A stretch of DNA of 64,000 bases from Lentzea sp. NBRC 102530 (GCF_030269365.1 NZ_BSTF01000011.1:276436-340435), one strand, 5' to 3'. Shown: positions 1-8,131, counted from the first letter of the stretch. The notes: generated from the sequence alone by a model not told the origin. Numbers and translations: made by a program.

Positions 1-1
1 C

Positions 2-553
2 ATGCCGATCCTGGCGTCCACCACGGTCTACCAGTGGATGTTCGACCAGAACTACGGCATCTTGAACAAGACGCTGGTGCAGCTGGGTTTCGACTCCTAC
101 GCCGGCTACTCGTGGTTCTCCTCGGGCACGTCGACGCTGTCCGTCGTCGGTCTGCTGATCATCTGGCAGGCGATCCCCTTCCTCGCCTTCTCGCTCTACG
201 CCGGGCTCGTCGGCATTCCGCGCGACCTCTACGAGGCGGCGGGCATCGACGGCGCCTCGCCGTGGCAGACGTTCCGCGCGGTCACGTGGCCGGAGATCCG
301 GTCGCTGCTGATGATGGTGACGTTCCTGTCGACCCTGTGGGACTTCAAGGTCTTCGCCCAGATCTGGGTGTTCCGCGAGGGCGGTCCCAGCGGTGAGTCG
401 ACGACGCTGCCGGTGCTGCAGTACCTGGAGGGCATCGCGAAGAGCCACTTCGGCGTCGCGGCCGCGATCTCCGTGCTGATGATGCTGATCCTCGGCCTGA
501 TCACGTTCCAGTACCTGCGCAAGCTGCTGCAGACCGAGGAGGGCAAGCTCTGA
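2..553 (+). CDS. DasB-like sugar ABC transporter permease (5' end cut off by window)
   Basis: This is an inner-membrane permease of a carbohydrate ABC importer (MalF/DasB branch), and only its C-terminal 183 residues are present. The Met at base 2 looks internal, because the usual N-terminal helices lie before the window. Several hydrophobic segments are visible, and the EAA loop that contacts the ATPase reads YEAAGIDGASPWQTF. The sequence resembles Streptomyces DasB (N,N'-diacetylchitobiose uptake) in its YSWF...GTST and WQ.PF.AF.LYAGL stretches. Its stop codon touches the start of the second permease, and GlcNAc-handling enzymes follow. The solute-binding protein should lie just upstream. 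The GlcNAc/chitobiose substrate is inferred from context. Confidence 0.85.
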   Translation: MPILASTTVYQWMFDQNYGILNKTLVQLGFDSYAGYSWFSSGTSTLSVVGLLIIWQAIPFLAFSLYAGLVGIPRDLYEAAGIDGASPWQTFRAVTWPEIRSLLMMVTFLSTLWDFKVFAQIWVFREGGPSGESTTLPVLQYLEGIAKSHFGVAAAISVLMMLILGLITFQYLRKLLQTEEGKL

Positions 554-1371
554 TGCTCAAGAAGTCTGCCGCGAACATCACGGGCCTCCTGCTCGCGTTG
601 TTCTTCATCTTCCCGACGTACTGGATGATCACGTCGGCGTTGAAGCCCAAGGGCACGACGATCACGTCGGACTACGACCTGATCCCGTTCTCGGTGACGT
701 TCTCGAACTTCGTCACGGCGTGGACCAAGCCGGGCTTCCTGTCGTCGCTCGGCAACAGCCTCCTCGTGACGCTCACCGCCGTGCTCGCCGCGGTGGTCAT
801 CGGCATCACGGCGGCGGTCGCCATGTCGCGCTTCGCGTTCCGCGGCCGCAAGAGCTTCGTGCTGCTGATGCTGATCGCGCAGATGGCGCCGTTCGAGGCG
901 TTGCTGATCCCGATGTTCCTGATGATGCGGGACCTCCAGCTCTACGAACACCTGTCGTCGCTGATCCTCGTGTACTTCGCGGTGACGCTGCCGTTCTGCG
1001 CGTGGACGTTGCGCGGGTTCGTCAACGGCATCCCGGCCGAACTCGAAGAGGCCGCGATGGTCGACGGCTGCGGGCGGTGGAAGGCGTTCCAGAAGGTGAC
1101 GCTGCCGCTGCTCGGTCCCGGTCTCGTGGCCACCTCGGTGTTCGCGTTCATCACGGCGTGGAACGAGTTCCTCTTCGCCAAGGTGCTGATCCGCAGCCAG
1201 GACAGCGAGACGCTGCCCGTGTGGCTGTCGGGGTTCCAGACCGCGTTCGGCACGGACTGGGGTGGCGCGATGGCCGCGTCCGTCCTGTTCACCGTGCCCG
1301 CGCTGGTGTTCTTCCTCATCGTGCAACGCAAGATGGTCGCCGGCGTCACCGCTGGTGCTGTGAAGGGATGA
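553..1371 (+). CDS. DasC-like sugar ABC transporter permease
   Basis: This 272-residue second permease (MalG/DasC branch) is the partner of the preceding one. It has about six membrane segments, and the EAA motif ELEEAAMVDGCGRWKAF lies in the last third. Its ATG follows the upstream stop directly, so the two are translationally coupled. The 3-base gap to the hexosaminidase gene makes a continuous operon. No ATPase gene is seen here; in Streptomyces the DasABC system uses the shared MsiK ATPase encoded elsewhere, and the same is inferred here. Substrate as for its partner: chitobiose or GlcNAc oligomers. Confidence 0.88.
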   Translation: MLKKSAANITGLLLALFFIFPTYWMITSALKPKGTTITSDYDLIPFSVTFSNFVTAWTKPGFLSSLGNSLLVTLTAVLAAVVIGITAAVAMSRFAFRGRKSFVLLMLIAQMAPFEALLIPMFLMMRDLQLYEHLSSLILVYFAVTLPFCAWTLRGFVNGIPAELEEAAMVDGCGRWKAFQKVTLPLLGPGLVATSVFAFITAWNEFLFAKVLIRSQDSETLPVWLSGFQTAFGTDWGGAMAASVLFTVPALVFFLIVQRKMVAGVTAGAVKG

Positions 1372-1374
1372 CGC

Positions 1375-2793
1375 GTGGATCAGTTGGCCGCAGCCGTTCT
1401 GCTTCCCGGCTTCACCGGAACGACCGCCCCCGACTGGTTGTTGCGGCGCGTCGCTGACGGGCTGGGCGGCGTTGTGCTCTTCGGGCGCAACGTCGTCGAC
1501 GACGCCCAGGTGACCGCGCTGTGCACCGAACTCCGCGCGGTGCGCCCGGACGTGGTGATCGGCATCGACGAGGAGGGCGGCGACGTCACGCGTCTCGACG
1601 CGGGTCGCGGTTCCGAGGTGCCGGGCAACCACGCGCTGGGCGCGGCGGACGACCTCGACCTCACCCGCTCGGTGGCCGCCTCGATCGGCGCCCGCCTGGC
1701 GAAGTGCGGCATTTCGCTGAACCTCGCGCCGTCCGCCGACCTCGTGCTGACGCTCGACGACCCGATCATCGGCGTCCGCGCGTTCGGGTCGGACCCGGTG
1801 CTGGCGGCTCGTCACGTCGCGGCGTGGGTCGAGGGACTGCAGGCCGTGGGCGTCGCCGCCTGCGCCAAGCACTTCCCCGGCCACGGAGCGTCCACTGAGG
1901 ACTCCCACGAGCAGCTGCCGGTGCTCCCCCGCACCGAGGAACAGCTGCGCGCCGTGGAGCTCGTGCCGTTCCAGGCGGCGGTGAACGCGGGCGTCCGCTC
2001 GATCATGACCGGCCACCTGGTCGTCCCCGAGTGGGGCCCGGCGCCGGTGACGCTGAACAAGCACGCGATCGACCTGCTCCGCACCGAGCTGGGCTTCACC
2101 GGCGCGGTGATCACCGACGGCCTGGACATGAAGGCGGTCGGTGGCGACCTGGCCCAGGGCGCCGTGCGCGCGTTGGCAGCAGGCGTCGACGCGATGTGCC
2201 TCGGCGGCATGTCGTTGGACGACAACGACATCCAGTGGTTGATCGACTCGATCGTCGCGGCCGTGAAGTCCGGTGAACTCTCCGAGGAACGCCTGACCCA
2301 GGCAGCCGCCCGCTCGCTCGCCCTCGGCCTGCCGCCGTCCACCGTGGACGCCCACGACGCGGAGATCGGCATGACCGCCGCCCGCCGGGCCGTGGAGGTC
2401 CGGGGCAGGGTCGACGTCGGTTCCGCTCCGGTCGTCGTGGACCTCGTGGTCGACCCGTCGATCGCCGTGGGCGACGTCCCGTGGGGTCTCGGCCCGTACC
2501 TGCGCGAGGTCCTGCCGGGCACCGAGGTGATCGCGGCCCGCGACGTCTCGGCCGACGAAGTGGCCGCCTCGGCGGGTACCCGGACAATCGTGGTCGTGAC
2601 CAGAGACGCTCACCGCCACACGAGCGCTCGACAACTGGTAACAAACTTAACTAATCTGGGCCTGGACGTGGTGCACGTGGAAACCGGCGTGCCGGGTCCG
2701 GACCTGGGCAGCGTCGCCCGCATCGACACCCACGGCGGTTCTCGGGTGAGCCTCCGAGCCGCGGCCGAGCTGATCCTGAAAGGCACCACATGA
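1375..2793 (+). CDS. Glycoside hydrolase family 3 beta-N-acetylhexosaminidase (NagZ-like)
   Basis: This 472-residue cytoplasmic enzyme is predicted to cleave terminal beta-GlcNAc from imported chito-oligosaccharides or muropeptides. The GH3 N-terminal barrel carries the NagZ signature KHFPGHG (165-171) followed by the D-S-H triad residues 176-178, and the nucleophile Asp is in ITDGLDM (Asp248). The C-terminal third is a divergent GH3 tail. There is no signal peptide, which fits action after import by the adjacent permeases. The start is GTG, 3 bases after the permease stop. Codon 425 is a TTA (2647-2649) inside a short AT-rich patch, unusual for this genome. The gene overlaps the next by ATGA. 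Confidence 0.88.
   Translation: MDQLAAAVLLPGFTGTTAPDWLLRRVADGLGGVVLFGRNVVDDAQVTALCTELRAVRPDVVIGIDEEGGDVTRLDAGRGSEVPGNHALGAADDLDLTRSVAASIGARLAKCGISLNLAPSADLVLTLDDPIIGVRAFGSDPVLAARHVAAWVEGLQAVGVAACAKHFPGHGASTEDSHEQLPVLPRTEEQLRAVELVPFQAAVNAGVRSIMTGHLVVPEWGPAPVTLNKHAIDLLRTELGFTGAVITDGLDMKAVGGDLAQGAVRALAAGVDAMCLGGMSLDDNDIQWLIDSIVAAVKSGELSEERLTQAAARSLALGLPPSTVDAHDAEIGMTAARRAVEVRGRVDVGSAPVVVDLVVDPSIAVGDVPWGLGPYLREVLPGTEVIAARDVSADEVAASAGTRTIVVVTRDAHRHTSARQLVTNLTNLGLDVVHVETGVPGPDLGSVARIDTHGGSRVSLRAAAELILKGTT
2632..2660 (+). other. AT-rich patch with TTA codon inside the GH3 gene
   Basis: A stretch of about 29 bases contains GGTAACAAACTTAACTAATC, far lower in GC than its surroundings, and includes the in-frame leucine codon TTA at 2647-2649. 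It could be a bldA-dependent codon or an internal binding site. Nothing beyond base composition and the codon is seen directly. Confidence 0.4.
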
Positions 2794-3833
2794 CCACGCC
2801 CCAGCCAGGCCGGCACATGGCAGCGGAGATCGCGGCCCAGCCGGAGATCTTCTCGTCGCTCTACGCCTCGCGCGCCGCGATCGCCGAGGTGGCGGCCGTG
2901 ATCCGCGAACGGGCCCCGCGCTTCGTCCTGTTCGCGGCCCGCGGCTCCAGCGACCACGCCGCCATCTACGCCAAGTACCTCACCGAGATCCTGCTGCAGC
3001 TCCCGGCCGGTCTGGTCTCCGCCTCGACGACCACGCTGTACGGCGCCGAGCCGGACCTGCGCGACGTCCTGCTGGTCACGGTCTCCCAGTCCGGCGGCTC
3101 CCCCGACCTGCTGGAGGTCACCGCCTCCTACCGCCGCCGGGGCGCCCTCACCGTCGCGGTCACCAACACGGCCTCCTCGCCGTTGAACGCGGCGGCGGAG
3201 CTCTCGGTGGACGTCTCCGCGGGCGTCGAACACGCCGTGGCCGCCACCAAGACCTACTCGGCCACGCTGCTGGCCCTGTACCTCCTGGTCGACGCCATCC
3301 GCGGCGGCAACGGCGAGGCGGCCGCGTCGCTGGGCGACCTGGCCCAGGTCACCCTGGACGCGTCGGCCCCGACCGTCGACGAGGCGGTGCGCCGCTACCG
3401 GTTCGTGGACCGCGTCCTCACCACGGGCCGCGGCTACTCCTACGCCACCGCCCTGGAAGCTTCGCTGAAGCTGGCCGAGACCTCCTACCTGGCGGCCCGC
3501 GCGTACAGCGGCGCGGACCTGCTGCACGGCCCGGTGGCCGCGGTGGACGGCGAGACCGCGGTCCTGGCCGTCACGTCCCTGGGCAAGGGCGGCGACTCGT
3601 TGCGCGACGCCCTGGACGTGGTGCACCAGCGCGGGGCGGACGTCGTGGCCGTCGGCTCGGCCTCGGAGAAGGTGGGCGCGACGCTGTCGATCCCGATCCC
3701 CGAGACCGCCGAGGAGGTGGCGCCCGTCCTGGAGATCCTCCCGGTGCAGCGCCTGGCCTACGGCCTGGCCCTGGCCCGCGGCGGCGACCCGGACAGCCCG
3801 CGCGGCCTGAACAAGGTCACCAGGACCCTCTGA
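2790..3833 (+). CDS. SIS-domain sugar-phosphate deaminase/isomerase (GlmS C-terminal-like, NagB-II type)
   Basis: This 347-residue protein consists of two SIS sugar-isomerase domains and lacks the glutaminase domain of GlmS. The first domain has the sugar-phosphate loop FAARGSSDHAA (around residue 47), and the SQSGGSPDLL loop follows near residue 100. Proteins of this shape act as glucosamine-6-phosphate deaminase (NagB-II), turning GlcN-6-P into fructose-6-P and ammonia. With NagA encoded nearby on the other strand, this would complete GlcNAc catabolism. It is coupled by ATGA to the hexosaminidase gene and ends before a strong terminator. AgaS-like specificity for galactosamine-6-P is an alternative. 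Confidence 0.82.
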   Translation: MTTPQPGRHMAAEIAAQPEIFSSLYASRAAIAEVAAVIRERAPRFVLFAARGSSDHAAIYAKYLTEILLQLPAGLVSASTTTLYGAEPDLRDVLLVTVSQSGGSPDLLEVTASYRRRGALTVAVTNTASSPLNAAAELSVDVSAGVEHAVAATKTYSATLLALYLLVDAIRGGNGEAAASLGDLAQVTLDASAPTVDEAVRRYRFVDRVLTTGRGYSYATALEASLKLAETSYLAARAYSGADLLHGPVAAVDGETAVLAVTSLGKGGDSLRDALDVVHQRGADVVAVGSASEKVGATLSIPIPETAEEVAPVLEILPVQRLAYGLALARGGDPDSPRGLNKVTRTL

Positions 3834-3847
3834 TCCGCACCACCGAG

Positions 3848-3882
3848 GAGCCCCGCCCGGTCCCCCCGGGCGGGGCTCTTTT
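3848..3882. terminator. Rho-independent terminator between convergent genes
   Basis: A perfect 13-bp GC-rich stem (GAGCCCCGCCCGG at 3848-3860 pairing with 3866-3878) with a 5-base loop is followed by TTTT on the plus strand. It ends the das/nag operon and can serve the convergent serine hydrolase gene, whose stop is 4 bases further on. Confidence 0.88.
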
Positions 3883-3885
3883 CCG

Positions 3886-4914
3886 TCAGTGGAACGTCTC
3901 GTCGACGAGCCTCTTCGTCATCTCCTGGAACGCCGGTGCGAGCGACAGGCCGGCGTCGTCGACGTAGTTCAGCGCGGCGGTCAGGACCTTGCCGCCGTCG
4001 GCCGTCGCGTACATCAGCGCGGCGTGGCCCATCGCGCCGCCGTTGTGCGAGATCACCTTGCCGCCGCCCGTCTCCTGGACGAACACGCCCAGGCCGTAGC
4101 CCACCTTCGGGTGCGGGTCGAGCATCTCGGCGAGCAGCGGGGCCGGCAGGAGTTCACCCCGCACCAGCGCGCCGACGAACGTGGCGAGGTCCGCGGTCGT
4201 CGAGATCATGTCACCGCCGCTCGAGATCCACGACGGGTCGAGGCGGGTGAGGTCGATCGTCTCGTCCTCGTGCCGGTGGTAGGCGTGGGCGTGCGGTTCG
4301 GCGATCTCCGGTCCGGTCGGCACCGAGGTGTCGTCCAGGCCGAGCGGGTCGAGCACCAGTTCGCGCATCGCCTCGGCGAACGGGACGCCGGCGATCCTCT
4401 GCACGAGGAGCCTGGCGATCACGTAGTTGGTGTTGGAGTAGCTCCAATCCGCACCCGGCTCGAACCGCGCGGGCTTGGCCAGCGCGAACCGCACGAGGTC
4501 CTCCGGGCGGTGCGACTGGAAGCGGTTGTCCAGCCACTCCCTTCCCTGCCAGGGGATCCCCGGCGCGACCGTGCCGTCCTCGTAGTACTCGCCGGTGTGG
4601 TTGAAGATCCCGCTGGTGTGCTGGAGCAGCATCCGGACCGTGATCCGGGGGTCGACGCCGAACTCGGGCAGGTGCGCGTCCACCGCGTCGTCCAGCCCGA
4701 CCCGGCCGTCCGCCACGAGCCGCAGGACCGCCGCCGCGACGAACGTCTTGGTGTTGCTGCCGATCCGGACGTACCCGTTCGGCGGTGGCTGCGCGCTTCC
4801 GTCCAGTTCGCTCGACCCGGCACACGCGATCTGGTCGCCGTGTTCGTCACGCACGCGGATCGTCACACCGAGGAGACCGGCGTCGACCATGACCTGAGCA
4901 AGTTCGTTTCCCAT
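3886..4914 (-). CDS. Class C beta-lactamase-family serine hydrolase
   Basis: This 342-residue serine hydrolase has the beta-lactamase / D,D-peptidase fold. The active-site motifs are S-N-T-K (Ser53 to Lys56), Tyr-Ser-Asn at 159-161 and His-Asn-Gly at 290-292. This combination is typical of the EstB / D-alanyl-D-alanine carboxypeptidase-like group rather than true AmpC. No signal peptide is seen, so it probably works in the cytoplasm on an ester, amide or short peptide; the substrate is unknown. The gene stands alone. Its upstream region (4915-5126) carries a perfect 16-bp palindrome and a degenerate copy, suggesting dedicated repression. Proximity to amino-sugar genes hints at a cell-wall recycling role, which is inference only. 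Confidence 0.85.
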   Translation of the reverse strand: MGNELAQVMVDAGLLGVTIRVRDEHGDQIACAGSSELDGSAQPPPNGYVRIGSNTKTFVAAAVLRLVADGRVGLDDAVDAHLPEFGVDPRITVRMLLQHTSGIFNHTGEYYEDGTVAPGIPWQGREWLDNRFQSHRPEDLVRFALAKPARFEPGADWSYSNTNYVIARLLVQRIAGVPFAEAMRELVLDPLGLDDTSVPTGPEIAEPHAHAYHRHEDETIDLTRLDPSWISSGGDMISTTADLATFVGALVRGELLPAPLLAEMLDPHPKVGYGLGVFVQETGGGKVISHNGGAMGHAALMYATADGGKVLTAALNYVDDAGLSLAPAFQEMTKRLVDETFH

Positions 4915-4944
4915 GAGCGAAACGCTACGGCGCGTTTCCTTATT

Positions 4945-4960
4945 GCAACAACATCCTTGC
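4945..4960. promoter_or_regulatory. Imperfect copy of the GCAAC...GTTGC operator
   Basis: GCAACAACATCCTTGC keeps the outer bases of the perfect palindrome found 80 bases away and lies about 30 bases upstream of the serine hydrolase start. Two copies at this spacing suggest cooperative binding by a dimeric regulator. Confidence 0.45.
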
Positions 4961-5024
4961 AGGCCTCAAGCCGATTATCAGCAGCTGAAAGCCTCAAGAT
5001 CGTTGCATCGGGTGTGCACTCAAC

Positions 5025-5040
5025 GCAACGATATCGTTGC
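5025..5040. promoter_or_regulatory. Perfect 16-bp palindromic operator
   Basis: GCAACGATATCGTTGC is identical on both strands. A further half-site ATCGTTGC lies at 4999-5006, giving three half-sites within 42 bases. It lies between the serine hydrolase start and the 3' end of nagA, so it most likely controls the serine hydrolase. The size fits a LacI- or TetR-type dimer. No regulator gene is adjacent. Confidence 0.6.
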
Positions 5041-5126
5041 AATGGATGGATTCTGAACCCCGCGCACGACAGAGGGCGCTCCCTCCCCGTGCGACGGGGG
5101 ACGGAAGCGCCCTCTGAGCGTTGGTG

Positions 5127-6332
5127 CTACTGGCCCGCGGTCGCGTACCCGGCCGCGACCGGCGCGGCCACCACCGGGGAGTCCGCGTCGAACACGACCT
5201 GGCCGTCGACCCAGACCTTCCTGGGCCGCAACTCGTCGTCCCACCACACCAGGTCGGCCACGGCACCGGGCGCGAGGCGACCGAGACCGGACTCGCCGAT
5301 GACCTCGGCGGGCACGATCGTGGCCGATGCGAGCGCGTCGGCCACCGGCACGCCCACGGACACGATGTTGCGCACGGCGCGGTCCAGCGTGAGCGCGGAG
5401 CCGGCGATCGTGCCCTCCGGCGAGCGCGGCACGCCGTCCTCGGTGAGCAGCACGTCCGCCCCACCGAGGTGGTAGCGGCCGGGCGGCATCCCCGCGGCGG
5501 CGACGGCGTCCGTGACCAGTGCGACTCGTGATCCGGCGGCGTTGAACACGAGGCGGCACACGTCCGGGCCCACGTGGGCCAGGTCGGCGATGAGGCCGAG
5601 GGTGAACCGCTCGTCGACCAGGGCGACCCCGGGCACACCGGGTTCGCGGTGGCCGAGCGGCCGCTGGGCGTTGAACAGGTGCGTCACCATGCGGGCACCC
5701 GCATCGGCGGCGGCGCGGGTCTGCTCGCCCGTGGCGTCGGAATGGCCCACCGCGACGAGCACACCGGCCTCGACGAGACGGCGGACCGCCTCCAGACCAC
5801 CGGGCTGCTCGGGAGCCATGGTCACCATCCGCAACGCGCGGCGGATCAGCTCGTCGTCCAGCAGGGCCGAGATCTGGTCAGGACCAGGCTCGACCATGAA
5901 CGACGGGTCGTGCACCCCTGCCCGTTTCGGCGACAGGAAGGGGCCTTCGAGATGTACGCCCAACGGCCGCGCTCCCACGCCGTAAGGCAGGGCAGCGGAA
6001 GCCGCCAGAACGGCACGGGCCTGCCTCAACACCACGTCGACCGGTGCGGTGATCAACGTGGGCAGGAACCGGGTCACACCGGTGGACGGCAGTGCTTCGG
6101 CCACGGAACGCATCCCGTCGGCGTCCACCTCGGCGAAGTCGACGCCGACGGCGCCGTTCACCTGCACGTCGACCAGGCCCGGCGTCAGCAGGCCGTCGGA
6201 CAGGACCTCCGCGCCGGGTGGTGCTTCACCGGTGGTCACCTCGACGATGCGGCCGTCCCTGATCCGCACCGAGGCAGGACCGACGATCGTGCGACCGAGC
6301 AATGCGCGCGGTGCTGCGACAACGGCGTCCAA
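5127..6332 (-). CDS. nagA: N-acetylglucosamine-6-phosphate deacetylase
   Basis: This 401-residue amidohydrolase removes acetate from GlcNAc-6-P to give GlcN-6-P, the step before the SIS-type deaminase at 2790-3833. Family motifs in order: the VQVNGA strand with the Gln/Asn pair that replaces HxH in NagA, HLEGPFLS with the metal-binding Glu, GHSDAT, THLFNA and the catalytic Asp in VTDAV. The start chosen is TTG at 6332-6330, because AAGGAGGG (6336-6343) is ideally placed before it. A longer reading to 6386 would run through the dre-like operator and lacks a ribosome binding site. The operator next to the Shine-Dalgarno predicts direct repression by a DasR-type GntR regulator, relieved by GlcN-6-P. 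Confidence 0.92.
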   Translation of the reverse strand: MDAVVAAPRALLGRTIVGPASVRIRDGRIVEVTTGEAPPGAEVLSDGLLTPGLVDVQVNGAVGVDFAEVDADGMRSVAEALPSTGVTRFLPTLITAPVDVVLRQARAVLAASAALPYGVGARPLGVHLEGPFLSPKRAGVHDPSFMVEPGPDQISALLDDELIRRALRMVTMAPEQPGGLEAVRRLVEAGVLVAVGHSDATGEQTRAAADAGARMVTHLFNAQRPLGHREPGVPGVALVDERFTLGLIADLAHVGPDVCRLVFNAAGSRVALVTDAVAAAGMPPGRYHLGGADVLLTEDGVPRSPEGTIAGSALTLDRAVRNIVSVGVPVADALASATIVPAEVIGESGLGRLAPGAVADLVWWDDELRPRKVWVDGQVVFDADSPVVAAPVAAGYATAGQ

Positions 6333-6344
6333 GATCCCTCCTTG

Positions 6345-6360
6345 AATGGTCCAGACCATT
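6345..6360. promoter_or_regulatory. DasR-type dre operator upstream of nagA
   Basis: AATGGTCCAGACCATT is a near-perfect 16-bp palindrome with the TGGTC...GACCA core of DasR-responsive elements. It sits 1 base upstream of the nagA Shine-Dalgarno, where a bound repressor would block transcription. DasR is known to control nag and das genes in Streptomyces; its use here is inferred from the sequence match and context. Confidence 0.8.
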
Positions 6361-6521
6361 ATGGCCACAACAGAGGTCCACGTCACGTGTCGTTAGTAGA
6401 TAACCATCTCACATAAAACCTGGTTAATCAGCGCCGGAAATGCCGGGATGCGCCGAAGATGACCATCTGTGGCGCATACTGGTCCCCAGACATCCGAGGT
6501 CTACGACGAGTTGAGGGTGCC

Positions 6522-7196
6522 GTGGCAGTCACCGACGATGCGATCCTGCGCGTCAAGGAGATGATCGTTTCGGGCGAGCTGAAGCCCGGCGACCGTCTCC
6601 CGCGAGAGGCTGACCTGGCAGAACGCCTCGGGCTGTCGCGCAACTCGCTGCGCGAGGCCGTCAAGGCTCTGTCGCTCGTCCGGGTGCTGGACGTCCGCCA
6701 GGGCGACGGCACGTACGTGTCGTCACTGAGGGCTGACGACCTGCTGGGCGCGCTCTCGTTCGTGCTCGACCTGCACCGCGGCGAAGACTCGGTCTTGGAG
6801 GTCCTCCAAGTTCGCCGGATCCTGGAGCCCGCAGCCGCCGCGATGGCTGCCCAAAGGGTCGACCCGGACGAGATCGTGAAACTGCGGGCGCTGTGCGACG
6901 CGGCCGAGCACGCCAAATCCGTCGAGGAACTGGTGGAGCACGACCTCGACTTCCACCGCGCCATCGCCCAGTGCTCCGGCAACGCCTACCTGGCGCAGCT
7001 CCTCGACACGCTGGCCGGCCCGACGGTCCGCGTGCGCATCTGGCGCGGCATCACCCAGTCCAACGCCGTCGACCGCACGGTCGCCGAGCACCGCGCCATC
7101 GTCGACGCACTGGCCGCCCACCAGCCGGAACTCGCCCGCAGCTGGTCGACGGTGCACGTGGCCGGCGTCGAGCAGTGGCTCTCAGACCTGGCGTAG
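6522..7196 (+). CDS. GntR-family transcriptional regulator, FadR/FCD subfamily
   Basis: This 224-residue repressor-type protein has an N-terminal winged helix (SGELKPGDRLPREADLAERL, about residues 15-35) and an all-helical FCD ligand domain from about residue 80. FCD proteins usually sense small organic or sugar acids. The GTG at 6522 is chosen because homologues begin just before AILRVKEMI; an in-frame extension back to 6459 has no domain content. The gene is divergent from nagA and overlaps the convergent LysR gene by 15 bases at their 3' ends. It is not DasR, which has a HutC-type domain. The 6-deoxyhexose operon downstream, whose intermediates are sugar acids, is a plausible target but unproven. 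Confidence 0.85.
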   Translation: MAVTDDAILRVKEMIVSGELKPGDRLPREADLAERLGLSRNSLREAVKALSLVRVLDVRQGDGTYVSSLRADDLLGALSFVLDLHRGEDSVLEVLQVRRILEPAAAAMAAQRVDPDEIVKLRALCDAAEHAKSVEELVEHDLDFHRAIAQCSGNAYLAQLLDTLAGPTVRVRIWRGITQSNAVDRTVAEHRAIVDALAAHQPELARSWSTVHVAGVEQWLSDLA

Positions 7197-8060
7197 CTGC
7201 TCCAGCACCGCCCGCACCGCGGGCTGGCCGTCGGCACGGTTGCGCACCACCGCCGACACCGTCCGGAACACCTGCTGCTTCAACGGCCGCAACGCCACCC
7301 CTGGCCGTCGCGCCACCGACGGCACCAAGGCCACCCCGAGCCCGGCCTCGACCAGCCCGCACATCACCCCGAAGTCGTCGCAGTAGGCCTGCGCCCGGGG
7401 CACGAACCCGGCGGCGCCGCACGCCCGCTGGGTCAGCTCGTGGCACGACGCGTCCGTCCGAGGCATGATCCACGGCCGGTCGGCCAGCACCGCGAGGTCC
7501 ACGGAATCCTGCTGCACCAACGGATCTGACAACGGCAGCGCCACGTTCACGGGTTCCACGAACAGCTCGAACGACTCGCAGGACGTGGGCAGCGAGCGCG
7601 GCATGATGTTGTAGGAGTGGATCACCGCGATGTCGATGTCGCCGCGCCGCAACGCGGGTAGGGACGCCTCGGGTTCCATCTCGTGCACGAACAGGTCCAC
7701 ATCGGACCCGTGCTGGGACCGCAGCACCTGGATCACCCGCGGCAACAACGCGGCCACCGAAACGAAAGCACCCACGCGCACCACCCCGGACACCGAAGTC
7801 CGCAGCGACGCCAGATCGGCCTCGGCCGCGGCCAGCTGGTCCAGCACCAGCTGCGTGTGGGCGGCCAGCACGTGCCCGGCACGGGTCAGCGCCAGCCGGC
7901 GGCCATCACGTTCGACCAGGGCGACGCCGGCCTCGCGTTCCAGGGCAGCCAGCTGCTGGGACACGGCCGGAGAGGTGACGTGGAGCGCCTCGGCAGCGGC
8001 CGTGACCGTGCCGTGCACCGACAGGGCGTGGAGCAACCGGAGACGCCGCACATCCAACAC
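7182..8060 (-). CDS. LysR-family transcriptional regulator
   Basis: This 292-residue LTTR has an N-terminal winged helix-turn-helix (about residues 1-60, including TAAAEALHVTSPAVSQQLAAL) and a periplasmic-binding-protein-like effector domain from about residue 88. The start is GTG. It is divergent from the dapA-type gene across a 71-base gap, the usual LysR/target layout, so that gene is the likely target. A short dyad GTTC-N6-GAAC (8076-8089) lies in the gap. Its 3' end overlaps the GntR gene by 15 bases on the opposite strand. Confidence 0.87.
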   Translation of the reverse strand: MLDVRRLRLLHALSVHGTVTAAAEALHVTSPAVSQQLAALEREAGVALVERDGRRLALTRAGHVLAAHTQLVLDQLAAAEADLASLRTSVSGVVRVGAFVSVAALLPRVIQVLRSQHGSDVDLFVHEMEPEASLPALRRGDIDIAVIHSYNIMPRSLPTSCESFELFVEPVNVALPLSDPLVQQDSVDLAVLADRPWIMPRTDASCHELTQRACGAAGFVPRAQAYCDDFGVMCGLVEAGLGVALVPSVARRPGVALRPLKQQVFRTVSAVVRNRADGQPAVRAVLEQLRQV

Positions 8061-8075
8061 AAAGCTCAGCTTAAC

Positions 8076-8089
8076 GTTCCGAGCAGAAC
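8076..8089. promoter_or_regulatory. Candidate LysR binding dyad
   Basis: GTTCCGAGCAGAAC contains inverted GTTC/GAAC arms in the 71-base gap between the divergent LysR and dapA-type genes. A direct repeat of GAACTTC follows (8086 and 8100). Placement fits an LTTR site, but the match is short. Confidence 0.35.
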
Positions 8090-8131
8090 TTCTAACTGGA
8101 ACTTCGCGAAAACTAGAGCCACGCTGGAGTC

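Noticed and set aside
229..2634. An 801-codon open frame on the minus strand over the permease and hexosaminidase genes.
   Set aside because: It is a GC-skew shadow: Arg/His/Gly/Asp-rich, no domain, and lies entirely antisense to well-supported genes.
6477..6490. ACTGGTCCCCAGAC before the GntR gene as a second dre element.
   Set aside because: It has one good half only; the second half does not mirror it, unlike the site at 6345-6360.
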